Source of the DNA: Sipunculus nudus
Taxonomy: Eukaryota; Annelida; Sipuncula; Golfingiida; Sipunculidae
Reading direction: 5' to 3'
DNA length: 64,000 bases
Assembly (NCBI GenBank): GCA_026874595.1
Contig: CM049316.1
Span: 10,530,839 to 10,594,838 of the forward strand
Under the pieces are notes generated by a model. It ran no database searches. It was not told the DNA's origin and was given only the letters and a program-made list of their open reading frames with translations. This document shows, in pieces, positions 25,201 through 38,600 of this stretch. The first letter of the stretch is position 1, and each line of letters opens with the position of its first letter. The translations under genes were made by a program, and so were the position numbers.

Positions 25201-27835
25201 GAAATCTTCAACGAAAAAATTAGCGAAGTGACGTGTACTCTAGACCTATATTGTAAATATGTATAAGTTAGAATTTTGTAAATAGGAAGAATATCATTTA
25301 TCAATCATACGTAAAAGAATATCAATTGCGCGCGCGTTTTAAGGGCATTTTGGAATGTCCTAACGAGGAATATATTAGATTTTAGTGTGGACCAGGCTCA
25401 TGATCCAGATCCAGGAACGCCATAGATGAATATTCACAACTATAAAGTCACTTATGTACCAATAAATCTGAGAAGATGGGCCGAATAAGGGAACGGCGCA
25501 GTTTTTCACATTTCTCATTACATATATTTCCTTTTCCGCACACATGGTGTAGTGGTAAGCAAAAAGGAACCACGACGTGGAAGCAGTTATTTATAATATT
25601 CATTTTAAATAACAATAACATTGTCACTTTTTTAATATACCCAAAAACGGAGAAAATGTTCACCTGAAAAACTCCCTCATCGGGCCTCCACAATCTATTC
25701 CTTCTTCTTCTTCAAATGATATGGAGGGATCAGCTTCAAAGTCAAAATCCTCCTCCCTGATACGGTCACGGATAGACTGGATAACACTACCCCGCTTTAC
25801 AATGATATATTCACTTGAGATGTTCCTCTGCTCTTGGTATAATTCCAGCACATCCGCAACCAGCTCATCACTGATCAATTAAAACATAATATAAATTCTC
25901 GCATTCACAATCAATGGTCCTAATTTTTTTGTGTTACATGGTATTAATTTTTTATGCATTCATATTTTTTATAACTAATATTTTATAATATTCTATTATA
26001 CTAATATTAGTTGTATAACAAAATGTAATGAAAATTGCAGAATGTAATTATTCTTATAAAGTTTTTTAAGCTACTAACACAGTAACAAAGGTAGCTTAAA
26101 TCTGGTATAAAGCTTTCATTCAACTGATTCTTATGTCAAGTAAGAAACATGAATACAAAACAGAAAAAGACTTGTATTGAAAACTACCAATTTAAAGTGG
26201 TTTTATTAGTAGATTTAAATAATTTGTTTTTATAATACTTGACTTGCTCAAATTCAACGCCTTTGAAATTGTCAATTGGTTGTCCATGACTGGAGGAACG
26301 TCCAGAAGTTGAGGGTACGACAGCCTGCGAGGTTTGAGAGCGGGCACTCCATGGACGAACTGACGGTAGACGAGTGGACGATGGGCGTGCTGAAGGCGGA
26401 CGGACGGAAGATTGACGCACGGACTGAGGTCTAACAGGAGAGGTCTCCGCTAAGCTTTTTGAAAGAGCGATGGCAATCTCAAGTTCTTCCTCTTCCTTTT
26501 CTTTAGCTATGAGGACTATAGCTTCAACAAGGTCAAGGCCACTCAGATGCTGCAGCTATAAGATAATTTTGGTATCACTGACCAATGAAAGTTTCACATC
26601 ACAGTCACACAGTCACACTTTTGGATTTCGAATTTTTCTTTTTACTTATATATGAACACCCAGAAGGCTCTGATCTCGTGTGCTTCACTAATTTACAAAA
26701 AAAAGGGTTTTTTTTTAGGATGAATGTACATTTAACAGCCTGGAGAAACATTTATCAAAATCGGGAGAAAAAAAATAAAGATTTACGGTGGAAAATTGAC
26801 GAACCTTAACTGACTGCTCGTCTGTCAAGTTTATACCGGATATTTGCTGCAACGCTGCTCCACGTTCTGCTGCTTTACGCTCTTCTTCTATCTGCTGCAT
26901 GGCTGTCATCTTAAACATATCATCACAATCATCATCATCATCTCAACAAATACCACCGTAATAAGGTGTTCCCCGTAGGAAGAGGAGGCTTATAGGGGCT
27001 GATGAATTTATTTCTACATCAATATTTGGTAAACAATTTAGGAGGGAGAACCCTCCAAGGGTGAAAAAACAACGATTACAAATTTTTTTTTCTTTTTCTT
27101 CTGCCCGTGTTTACGGTATAGATCTCAAGTATATCTGATAAAAAAGTAACCTTTTGGTAAAATGATAGAAATATATGATAAATTTGCACCTGATATTTAG
27201 TTTTAATTTCGATCTCATTTTCCAGTTCTTTTTCTGTTTGCGTTAGATCCCACTATAGATGTCTGGTTTTTTTAATGTCACTTCCCTAACGATCACTCGG
27301 CGATTGCAGACATCTGTTATTTTTTTAATATATTTATTTTTTTTAACTTTGACTGTTAAGAGCGCTTTCTTAATTTTTAAGTACAAAACTTACAGATTTT
27401 ATTATAGATAAATTATAATATCGTGCTTTTTTTCTCAAACGCGTATCTATCACTTAATTTACTAAGGAAAATTACTTATTAGGTCAATGTCTGTCCCATA
27501 TGTTGCTTCTACACACAGTAAACGGCTGCATTATGAAGCAAGAAGAATGCCTGTAAATATTACTTTTATGAATTTTGTAAAATAGCCGCGGTAATTTTAT
27601 GTATAATTGTTCTAGGTAAAACCCTTCACATCTAGATTAGTTTTATGTTATGTTCTAAGTCTTTCTGTGGATTACGTGGTCCCTGATGTAAGTACTAGGA
27701 GGTACTCACGGCGTACAGCAGCTCCAGCCCATCATATCCTTTCTCCTCCCCCTGCTGCTGCTGCTGCTGTTTCCGGGCCTTTTCTGACCCTCCATCATCC
27801 CTCCTCCTCCCCTGTCTGCCGGGCTTGTTCCCCAT
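22212..27835 (-). CDS. UIM-HECT E3 ubiquitin ligase, paralogue A (G2E3-like HECT)
   Basis: Eight coding exons on the minus strand: 27835-27710, 26909-26805, 26555-26248, 25870-25664, 24934-24676, 24343-24192, 23200-22977, 22456-22212; they splice in frame to 541 aa. The protein should accept ubiquitin on its catalytic cysteine and pass it to substrates. Order: a basic, Gln-rich N-terminus ending YDGLELLYA; a charged helix; a ubiquitin-interacting motif EEEELEIAIALSKSL (about 98-112); a Ser/Arg/Pro-rich linker with RPPS/RPWSARS repeats; then a HECT domain from about 185 to the end. HECT marks: GIDCGGPMREFF (237-248), VLHTGIGLQCLNP in the N-lobe, the catalytic cysteine in FCSTCSMEISLP (Cys509), and Phe538 at the -4 position that HECT ligases need. 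Intron 3 uses a GC donor (ga|GCAAGT), supported by the matching phase of paralogue B. Exons 4, 5, 6 and 8 have exactly the lengths of paralogue B. The substrate is unknown; no RING or PHD is seen. Confidence 0.92.
23906..24185. repeat. 26-bp minisatellite in HECT-A intron 6
   Basis: About ten or eleven head-to-tail copies of a 26-bp unit like TTGGGAAAGAACACTACTGT plus GTTGTA, with substitutions and small indels. The array ends within about 10 bases of the splice donor of exon 6 of the minus-strand HECT gene (donor at 24191). The long plus-strand ORF across it (23894-24301) is an artefact of the repeat. Confidence 0.9.
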
Positions 27836-27925
27836 CCAGGAGATTAATGTTAACTACAGAAAGACTAATATTCCAAAACACCACTGACTTTATTTGGCTG
27901 TACATTAAAATTCGTTTCGCAAACG

Positions 27926-27928
<3 letters not shown>

Positions 27929-27986
<58 letters not shown>
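27929..27986. repeat. (TA)n microsatellite upstream of HECT-A
   Basis: About 29 uninterrupted AT dinucleotides, about 95 bp upstream of the start codon of the minus-strand HECT gene, in its 5' UTR or core promoter. Confidence 0.95.
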
Positions 27987-27989
<3 letters not shown>

Positions 27990-29177
27990 AAAGTCCATGG
28001 CTATAGGTTCCTGCAAATATAGTTTAGATTACTTAACAGATTGTTTCGAAATTCCGGTGTTGCCAACATTATCAGAACAACCTGTCCCGTCTAACAGATG
28101 TAAACGCAAATGAATGTTTAAGACATAAATGCGGGATGAATTTTTTCCCATTTTTATTGGATTTAAAAAGCTTACCTCGCTGGAGGTATGGTCTTTCTGA
28201 ATGCTCTTCAGTTTAAAACCTTAGACGTAAAATATTTCTGGACAAAGACCAAGGATAGCTGCTTAACAATGCATTTCACTCACTGAAAAAAGTCTATAAG
28301 CTCGAAAGGACTGGCAGGGCACAATCTCTCAAAAAGATGTGAAGCTTTGTACCAGGCGAAAGGACACGGTACGCTCCAAATATTTATATCCCTCAACAAG
28401 TATATACCTCCAAAGCCAGATCGTAATCACAGAAACGACACCTTGCCTTATAAAAAATGGCTCTCTATGTGTAATTAGTTTGCGCCCTCTATAGAACCGA
28501 TTGTTAATACTGGGAATACCGTTGTGGTAACAAGACGTATACGATATACGTGCATGAGTACATAAAGACTTGTCATATTAAAAGCTCCTTGAGTGACGCA
28601 TGCACTGACGCGTTTTTAACTTCTGCAACATACGTTGCGAGTGAGGCTTTGGGTATAGGGCTTACAAAATATTTTCAACTATTACCTCAGCTGAGCAGCA
28701 ATATGTCCTATTGAATAAGAAGCTACCGCCTAGACCTCAAGCAAATGTTTTCCAATGGCAGTTCTAATATATGATATTTGGCTGTAGAAAATTTACTTTC
28801 ATAAATTTTGTGTGAACCGAACCAATTTTTTGCAGGAAAATATTTATTTAGAAATAAATACCTGGAGGTTGTGTGATTACATAGGGAGCTGTCTTTGTTT
28901 CCTTGGACACTCTCTATCTGCAATGAGGTCAGCCACAAGAAAATCATATGTCACCGGCAAATCTAGATCTTATTAAATACATCAAATTCAAGTGTCAGAA
29001 CCAACATTTCAGGGATGAATAAAAATTATGAATTATCATATTTAAGTCATTAAGACAGTTCATGACGTCACGCTGGTACCTCTCGGTTCATATCTTAAAT
29101 CACACAGTAGAAAAAAAGTGGGAAACATATGATGTGATGCTCGTCTTTCATTTTAACAATAAATTCTTAATTAAAAA

Positions 29178-29460
29178 TCTGCATTCTAAGGAATGCAAGC
29201 CTCAGGCATGTTCATTTATTCGGCCCATATTCACAGTTTAATTCGTGCATAAGTGACTGTACATTTTAACAGTTCCTTATAGCCTTCCTTGATGACGTTC
29301 CTTGGATCCGGATCATGTACGGGATCCCCACCAAAATCTAATTGTTATTCCCGAAATTCTCTGAAAATTTCTTGACATTCCGTTCATGATTGTGTCAGTT
29401 AATTTGTGAACAAACACACATACGAACATGGATGAACGAATAAGAGTATTTTCTGTCATT
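29178..29460 (+). repeat. Dispersed repeat family copy 1
   Basis: Contains GGAATGCAAGC, then CCTTGATGACGTTCCT, GGATCCGGATCATGT, TTGACATTCCGTTCATGA and a 3' ACAAACACACA-type tail. The same blocks occur in the same order at 34680-34890 and 38728-39058. It looks like a short interspersed element; I found no tRNA-like head. Confidence 0.7.
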
Positions 29461-30702
29461 CTGCCAACCCACATACTTTCAAGTCACATATTCTAAAGTC
29501 TGGTTCAACAAGGTCACAATTTTTTATGCTAAAAATAAAAATTATGAAACCTCTCAGGGCACTTTCTAATTAAAGCAGATTTAACCTTATGCATGAATAT
29601 GATAAACAGTCTACACTAAGCCTACCACATGGCTGATATTCATAATCATAAACAGTCGCTTCTATGCCGAGCTGTTTATTTTTACATCATTATTTTTTTG
29701 TTACCTGTGAGCTTGATCTTCTTGCTGTTTTCTGCACTGATCTTATTAATATAAAACTGGAAACCTTTTTACTGCCCGATCATGTGACGACCTGTGCGTA
29801 TACCTGCACACTCTTATATAGATATACCGCCTTAAAAGGTCCTGAGTATACACAGCTGGAGGTCGTAATCACAAACTGATCAAATTTGCATGATCACAAT
29901 AATTTATCGCAATCACAAACTGATCAAATTTGCATGATCACAATAATTTATCGTCGCACCTGTTTCTTTCATCTCAATTTCTATTGCAACAGTTTTTACA
30001 ATTTTACCCGTTGCAGGCCTACGTTTTGTTTCAAACCGTCCCTTCCACTTAGGTTATGTGGCGTTAGAGAAAATATAGCCCTACGGTAGGTACCAGTATA
30101 AGAGACGGTAACAATTCTTGGAAATTGTACAGAAAAACATAGATCAACACACGTGACACAAAGGTGGATAAGGACTTCTATAGAACTATCAAAGGCCTGG
30201 GCAAACAAAACCAGTGAATGCATACCTTGTAAACAGTTAACTACCTCGCTTTACATATCTGTGTTAGGGGTGGCCTGTATACCGGGGGGCGCGCCAGTCC
30301 CGCGATAACAGCAGGTTTTATGTCCTCAAGTCGAAACCTGGACGCGGAAGAAACGAACTGTTCCTTCACACAATCACAGACTAAAACGCTACAACAAAAA
30401 ACAGGCTCAGCCTTAAAATTAGGCGAGTCAGGCTTTATAATGTTGTTACTGACATGGAGTAACACGCTATTTAACATGGGGTTAATAAGGTAAGGAGAAC
30501 ACCCAGTCAGAAAAAAAAGTTGGTGATCGATACATGGGTGACTTATGCATACTGTAGTAAGACAAACAAAGTTAATAGCCGGCTTAACGGTTACATTGAT
30601 AAATAAGGGACATTAATAAATACGGATTATCAGGAGCGTGCATCGCTTTTTCAAGGAGTTAACTTCGTTAAGTAGAATATGGATAAGTAAAATTCATCCG
30701 GT

Positions 30703-33700
30703 ATGGGTACCAGCCACAGTCGCCCTGGAGGTTCGAGTCCTTTGGAGCAGCGCGGGAACGGAACAGGAAAGACCAGACGCAGAGCAGACGACAGTGACGA
30801 CGAGGAGGCACAAACAAATGACTACGATGGCCTGGAGCTCTTCGTCGCTGTGAGTACAGAGCGTCTTTTCGTTGTGTCGTAAAAGAATATATATATATTA
30901 AAGTATTAAATCAGTTTACGAAGACGCTTACAACATTCTGGAAGTCTACTTTTTCTCTCAGTTTTTACAGTTTGCTAATGTTTTGTACTTGCATATGATC
31001 ATACGCCAGATAAAATAACTATATATATATAGTTAAAATTGTAACTTTGTGTATTTTACAAAACACAGAGAGAGAGAGGGGGGTATCACTTCTTTGTCTG
31101 GGTAATATTAAAACACAAATGATTCTATACACATTGCTATCACTAATAAAAAGTAAGATGTTTACATATACGCTATCAGAACAGGTATGTTGTATTCAGA
31201 CGACGAGTTTAAGTGTATTACAGAGTCACTGAACTGGGTCACGCCTTGTTTATTGCAGAGAGACTAGCCCTGCGCATGTGTAAGTAAAGAACAGTACACA
31301 AACCGGCTTATAAGAATGTCTCGGGACTTTAAACCTTGTTACCTGGATCTTCTATACGCACGCGTATACAGATTAAAATCAATGTTCACATGTAAGAGTC
31401 AATAAAATACCCCCCCCCTGGTATAACGGGTCCAGTAGCGAAAAAAAAAAGAAATGTAAACAATACATTCCTGTGTTGCTGCTAACACCAGAACAGGAGC
31501 TATTTACTATTACAACAAAACTTAAAGTTTTGTGTAGTTGCCTTTTAGATATAATATACATGGGTTCCTGATACCCATGCATGCAAACCGGGCTGCCATC
31601 TGTACACAGTCATCTGTAGAGTAAATTCAGTAGAAGTATTATTATATGGCAAAACTCTGTTTTCTGGTTGCTATTTTTTTCAATTAAATATTGTTTGCAT
31701 CAAATAGTGAACATATGGTAAACATGGCAGCATTGCATAGCCAAATAACTGGTATTCATGCTACCATTCTTTAAATAACTCGTAAATCTTAACAAGGAAC
31801 GAATATATATAAGCAGACGCGGATCCAGGGGGAGGGTCACGGGGGTCCGGACCCCCCCCCCCCCCCTTTTTTTTCAGCTTACGCAGCCTTTTTAAAGGGT
31901 TCGGACCAATTTTTTCGGGCTGGACCCCCCTTTTCCTGACCCAGGGACCATTTTTTAGATTTGTTATTAGTCCTCCAGTGTTTGGACCCCTCCTTTTCCT
32001 AAATCCTGGAACCGCCCCTGATAGGGGTTGATGAGTTTATTTGTACATTGATATTTAGGTCAAAATTTGAGAGAGAGAGAGAGAGAGAATCGTTCAGAGC
32101 GAACATATCATGCTAGGGAACACGATATTTACCCAAAACAGATGTAGCACCCTTGTACTTCATTGGCTCCATACCTATAGAGGATGTAACAAACAAAAAT
32201 TATTTGTCTCTGGTATTTATTTCAGCTCATGGCACTGCAGCAGAGGGAAGCAGAGGAGCAGATGGCACGACAAAGTGCAGGACTGCACCACTTGGCGGCA
32301 GCACTGTCACTGTCGGAGGAACAATCCGCCGGGGTAGGTAAAATGGTATTAATCTTTTAAGTTTATTTAAGTTCAAATGGATCACTTGAAATATTTCACG
32401 TCGAAGTTGTTTATCTTTAATCTTTAGGATCAGAGGAACCATAAGGGCTACTTTGCCTCGGCGGAAAGCCCACAATTACCCGCCGAAGGATCGGGGTCCA
32501 TATTCTGCCTTGCGCGAACTTTTAGTTTTAACATTATGGCTAAGTCAGGAGTAAAGATGAAACAAAGATCGCTCGCTAGACCCGCTTAATAAACGACCTT
32601 CCATGTCAACGTTTTGATTTTTTAATTAGTTTCATAATTTTATTATAACAACAATATCCATTGTCAATCATGCAATTTCAGAGGTAAACGCCATTTGCTC
32701 TTACATTTATAATTAATTAACTTATCAAATAGACGTTTTACCCCAGGATTCGCCAATTTTATCGGAGCTTTGTCCAGACAAACAGTTAAAAATATTGACC
32801 GAGGACATCAACTGATTGACGATAGGTTGTTTGTTGAATACGGACAGTGGATAAATAACATTTATTTTTTAGAGTTCGCTGGTCAATTATGCATCATTTT
32901 CTTGAACCAGTTACTTTGAAAAATTTATTCGGCGATTACTCCTCCGGAAACGTCCCAACATAACTTCAAACTCCTTTCCAAGCCCCTAACGAGAGATTGC
33001 AAAACCTCATTCTTGCCCACTAAATAATCTAAGGAGAAAGCCAACTCGGACCTTACCTGCTCGTAAAACTTTCGATTAAAAGCCATCTATTCACATATAC
33101 CTTTTCTATGGAATTTAAATTTCTGGCTTAATCTCCCTATAAATTAATTAACTTTAGGCAATTCCTATAAATAAAATTCTTATAACATCACTGTAATTAA
33201 TATATGAGTTTTTTTTTATGAGTTGTTAGTAAACACAGCAATGTTGATGAAGGTAAAAACACCTAACATAAGGTGGTTGGTTGAATATGTGCGGAAATTG
33301 AAATGGTCATTAGTTTGCAAAACTCCTTTTGTAAACTCTGGTTCGTCTTTCCTGTCACCGGTTAGCGTCCTTGTTGAAAGTGTTTTGATTATCTTAGCGT
33401 TCCCCTACCTGTTATAAACAGACAGGTGGATATAATCATAACGAACAGCCTATGTGCGGTCGGATCGACGTTTTTTGGCGTATTTAAAAATCAATCATGA
33501 GGTTATCATAAGTTAATAGACGTCAGATATCGGAATAGAACACTTTAAACAAAAGTGGCGCACATGTTCATGATGCATATGACAAAAACATTATTCAGTG
33601 TTTATGAATCATGTTGTAGCTTACTCAGCTTAGCGGTCTTGATATTCTACAAGCGATGATGGAGATAGCTGAGGAGAAGGAAGAGGATGAAGTACGTGAA

Positions 33701-35599
33701 GCGCTGGAGACATCACAGATGGAATTTACTTCTCAAATCCCCCGCCAGGAAACCCCCAGAGCGTGGTCCACCATGGTCTCGCCGTCCCCCGCTAGACCGT
33801 CCTCAGCCCGCCCCGTCCGGCCCCCGTCAGTCCGACCATGGAGCGCCCGCAGCCAGAGCCGCGCAGGGACAGTGACGCCCAGACTGCCCGCAAAATACAA
33901 AGACCAGGAAGACGACTTTGTTGGAGTAATGCTTGAGTAAGCCTTCTTTTTTAAGCCATCATGAGGATTTCTTATCAGTTATTAAAAGTGAATTCAGTTG
34001 ACGTTATAACAGAAATTGTGAAGCATACTCTATATAAGGACTGACCATTGCCATGTTATTTCTGCATTTTACTGCTAGTAGATAATAAAACTACACTCTA
34101 AGGTTTTGCGCCATTTAGTTCCTTTATTCAGAAGGCGTTCATATTTAGACAAATTACAAAACAACAGCTGGGTAACCGTTTCATTTAGAGTTTACCAAAC
34201 TATGGATTGTTAAAAAATAATTTTGTTTATATTTATGGAAATAATGACAAACTGACGTGTTCTTAATGACAGAAAAATTATACTTGCAAATAATGGAAAC
34301 AAGAAAATCTCTGATGGGCTCGTTATATTCAATTTTTACAAAGAAAACGTGAATGGTGTTTTTGGAATCTTGTGATGTTCCATTGATATTTCATCCTCGA
34401 AATTGTTTCCCGGTTTTTCATTACAGTGACGATGACGTCGCAGAACTACTTTCGAATTATAAAGATCAGTGTAACACGGAGAGCGAGGTCATAGAAGTGG
34501 ATCGCGGCCAGGTTTTCAAGAGCATTCAAGGTCAAATCAAGAAGGAACAACTAGACCTGGATGCCGAATCTTTCATTAGTTTCAATGGTGAGGCGGGCTT
34601 AGATTACGGAGGGCCAAGGAGAGAATTCTTCAGGTGAGAAAAGTACAAACTAGAAATCTGCATCTAAGTGACTAAACATTTGTAAATATTCTTTGACAAC
34701 GTTCCTTAATCCGGATAATGGGCCGGATCCACGATCATCAAAATCTAATCAATTCTTCATTGGCTCATTCCCGAAAAGGCCTGAAAATTTCATGACATTC
34801 CATTCATGACTGCGATAGTTATGTTGTGGACAAACACACTCGCACACATGCAAACACACACACGATCGGGGTGAACGCATACTCCCCTGGCGATGGCAAT
34901 GCTGACAAAATAGTTCGAGAAGAATCCCAGTGTGTGTGCGAGCGAGTATGTTTGTGTGAGTGTTTTCTTTATAAGAAGGGTATAAATATTTAGGCAGAAA
35001 ATTGTAACCTTACAAAATGGATTTGATTTAGTGCTGCACCGAAGAGGTGAGGTCAATATTCTCTCTTGACTATCTACCTAAATATGTATACAACAAATCC
35101 TACTATGCCAGTTTGTGGCCTACTTTCAGGTACTCCACACCAGGAAACTGTGTAGAACAATATAAATAAAAATTTCCAAACGCGGGCTAGAACACGAAAA
35201 CTGCTTAAATGACAAATGGTGTTCTACTTGAAAATTGTTTACACACACAAAAAAAGGAGAAATATACCTTCCACTTTTTATGATGTTGGCACACTTGAGA
35301 GTTGTTTAAAATTCATTGTGCTCCGGCCAGGAGCCAAAGCAACAAACCAATTGGTCTTATGATATTTTTGTACTCACTCGATAGTACTAGAAATAACCTG
35401 CTAAAGGACAAGTGAATAAATGCTGAGGTGTGTGTGTGTGTGGGGGGGGGGGGGGCGACAGACTCAGGCTTTTAGAAAGAATGGGGTAGGGTCCAACTCA
35501 GACTAATGTGAAAAGGTCCTCTGGTCAAGGGTCATGCCCGCAAATAAAATTGTTTGAAAAACTTAAGAAGGCCGCTGCGGCTGGAAAAAGGGATCAGCT

Positions 35600-35657
<58 letters not shown>

Positions 35658-38600
35658 TGGTTAAATGTTATAAAGTCTTGAAAATATTAAGACAACTTAT
35701 AATAATCTATACACACGGGTAGCACTAAATTAGATGTACACATTTATATGATCAGAACGGGTAGGCTGTACGAAGGGTTTAAGTATATTACAGAGTCACT
35801 AAACTGGGTGACGCCTCATTTACCCATGAGAGACAAACCCTGAGTATGCGCGGCGTAAACATGTGTAGATGTAGATAATGAACAGTACACAAAACAAATA
35901 AGATAACAAATGTGACATTTATAACAATTTTACTTCAGCGAACTGCTACATAGTTTACAAACTTCTGGATTGTTCGAGGGCCCGGAAAGAAAAGTGACCT
36001 TCACCTACGACCACGGTAAGTTGGAGAATAAGGATTATTACGTTGCCGGGGTGATGGTGGCGTGGTCGGTCCTACACACCGGACAGGGCCTCCAGTGTCT
36101 GCATCCTCTAGTGTACGCCAGGATGGTGGGACAGGAGGATCCGAACGTCTGCATCTCCGACGTCCCCGACTACAGCGACCAGGAGAATATCCGCAGGGTA
36201 TGTTACCATGGAAATACACCAACTGGCAGCATGGATTTATTTAAAGTGACCTAGTCCTGCCTGGGCTTTAGTTTAGTATTTACGTTTGCTGTTAAAATAA
36301 AAAAATTGATCCCATATATACCGATAGACGTAACTCAATCCTAGCTCGATGAAATAATCGGCCAGAGAGCCGAGGTGGTAGTACCTGTTCTAAGTGTTGC
36401 GACACAGCAAGACCAAGTTTGATGGCTCATTTAGTGCGAATTATGTTTCAACCATTGCACTGACTGAGCCGATCTAAAAGTGACCGGGTCACATTTCACT
36501 CACAGACACTGACTAGAATTTTAATTTGGCAATTAAAATCAAGAATGTTAATTTAAAACGAAACACCTCGGTTATTTTTATTTGTTGGCCATTTTATTGG
36601 CCACTGAAAATCTACTTTTCACAGCTGAATATTGATGAAATGCAAAATATCAACACTTTCTAAACGTACGCCTGATTATATTGCAGCGTGTTAAGTGTTT
36701 TAACTCTGCTTTTTCACGTGTTTTTTTTCACGTGCATTTTAGGAATCCAACAAGCATCGCCAGGCTTTATTGCATGTACCAGATATACGTAAATATATCT
36801 TAAGACGGGGACAAATTCAAAGCCTACGTTAATCTTATGGTAAAACAATTATCTGGTTAGTCATCTGAACAAATCTATTTTTAGATTTACAAATTAAATT
36901 GCAGCACTTTGAATTAAAGTCTTTACCCACTTCGCTGTTATTCTAGACACAACCAGTCAATTTTAGTTGAACACATGTCCGAATCGATATCCCATTATTT
37001 TGATCGTTCCACCCCAGTGTTATAATGAACTCCCCCGAAACACCCCTCTGTGTAAGTTAGCCCCCCCCCCCCCCCCCCCCTGCAGAGATATGCAATAAAA
37101 ATATCTCCAGGTCCTGGGACCCAAAGCGAAACTAACTATATTCCGTCTCAGTCACGTGGACCATGGCGCGCGAAGGGATCAAACGTGAGTCGACATACGC
37201 GAATTACAATAGACGCCGCGACAGTTTGAACCGAAACTATAGCGCCCCAACAAGGACAGGCAGAATCTTTTTGACTTAAGCTGTTTTTTTCGAACATTCC
37301 GTGCTAAAAACAATTTCTTTGTGTTGCTCTATATTTACTTGGGGAAATCAATACACACTGATACGGATCATGGGTGTAATTATTATAATAATTAAAGTTA
37401 ATATAGTTATATAATTTATTATTATAGTTATATCCTTTTCACGTATAGGGCATTTTCTCGCCACGTGGAACGCATAATATGTGAACTTCTATGAATATTG
37501 TGTAACATATTTTGATTATTGTGTGTCACTCTCGCACATACATAGCTGAGGTGCGGACCGGACCGGACAACCCCTTGGTGGCCCCGTCCAACACATTTGC
37601 GGTCCGGTCCTGGTTCGGTTCAGCTCTAGGTGGTCTGGTCCAGTAGGTGGACCGATCCAAGCGGTCTGGTCCATTTAGTAAAATATAATTAAAAATAAAT
37701 TAATTTGTAGTTTATATTTAATTTGTTCAAATATTTAACAAAACCGAATATCACATGTCTACACTGCCAACAGTCCAATTAATGTAATGATATAATCTAT
37801 ACGTGAATCGCGAGACCTGGTTTGATGTTTAAACGACAAATTTAAAATCACAATATTTTTTGATTATTTGACAACAGTGGCATATTTTGTCTTATTGTGA
37901 GGGGCATGGTAGTGAGAGTATTAACCAAATTGTGTAGGGCTGTGCGAGCTGATTGAAAAAAAAATACTGGGCGGGGATGGATGCGGGTTGACTATATATA
38001 TAGGGCTATGCAATTGATGTAGTTACATTGTTTAACGGTTTAATGTATAGAAATTGCTCTTATTATACGTTGATAGACAGTGAAAATCAGAACACAGCAA
38101 GGGACACAGACTCCAATTCTGAACATGTCACTTCAATCATAAGTTAATAACAAAAATAACCATTTACAGTTATTCAGAGAACAAACATATAAAAAATACA
38201 CCAATATTACACTATTGCAGTTGCCATTGCTTTAAATACATTTATGTAGCTAAAAAGACTTCCTCTGAGATGTTAATTACACCTTGTTCATAACAAGATT
38301 TGTAATCTGAAACTAAATCCAAGTCATTTGTTTAGCATAAACCACTTAAAATTAGGTAGAGCCGTCCGGACTGGTTCGTTCAGGGATATGCGGAATAAGG
38401 GTCCGCACCCCTAAGCCACAGCGAAGACGCAGTGTTCGTATATTATTATAATGTTCTGTCTAATCACTCATATTAGCTCGCCAAATGTGAGACTTCGTCC
38501 GAGATTCGGTCCGTGACGTCAGAGCTGTTCGACTGGTTCTGTAATTGTGGCGTGCAGCCTGCTACACTAAAACTGAAGAACAGGGATGAAACTGTCAAAA

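Larger units (their letters stand above)
27836..30702. promoter_or_regulatory. Shared intergenic region between the head-to-head HECT genes
   Basis: The start codons of the minus HECT gene (27835) and the plus HECT gene (30703) face away from each other across 2.87 kb, so this interval must hold both 5' UTRs and promoters, possibly with shared elements. A (TA)n tract (27929-27986) lies about 95 bp upstream of the minus ATG. A dispersed repeat copy occupies about 29178-29460, and a 31-base direct duplication (CACAAACTGATCAAATTTGC and the bases after it) is at 29871-29950. No clear TATA or initiator can be named. Confidence 0.5.

Noticed and set aside
30722..30745. GGTTCGAGTCC resembling a tRNA T-arm / pol III B box
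   Set aside because: No matching acceptor, D or anticodon arms at the right distances; it lies in exon 1 of HECT-B and is coding.
26980..32062. Shared ATAGGGG-TGATGA-TTTATTT block in intron 1 of both HECT genes as a conserved intronic element
   Set aside because: Both copies (26991-27031 and 32021-32062) lie in the same orientation on the plus strand although the genes are inverted, so it is a dispersed repeat, not inherited intron sequence.
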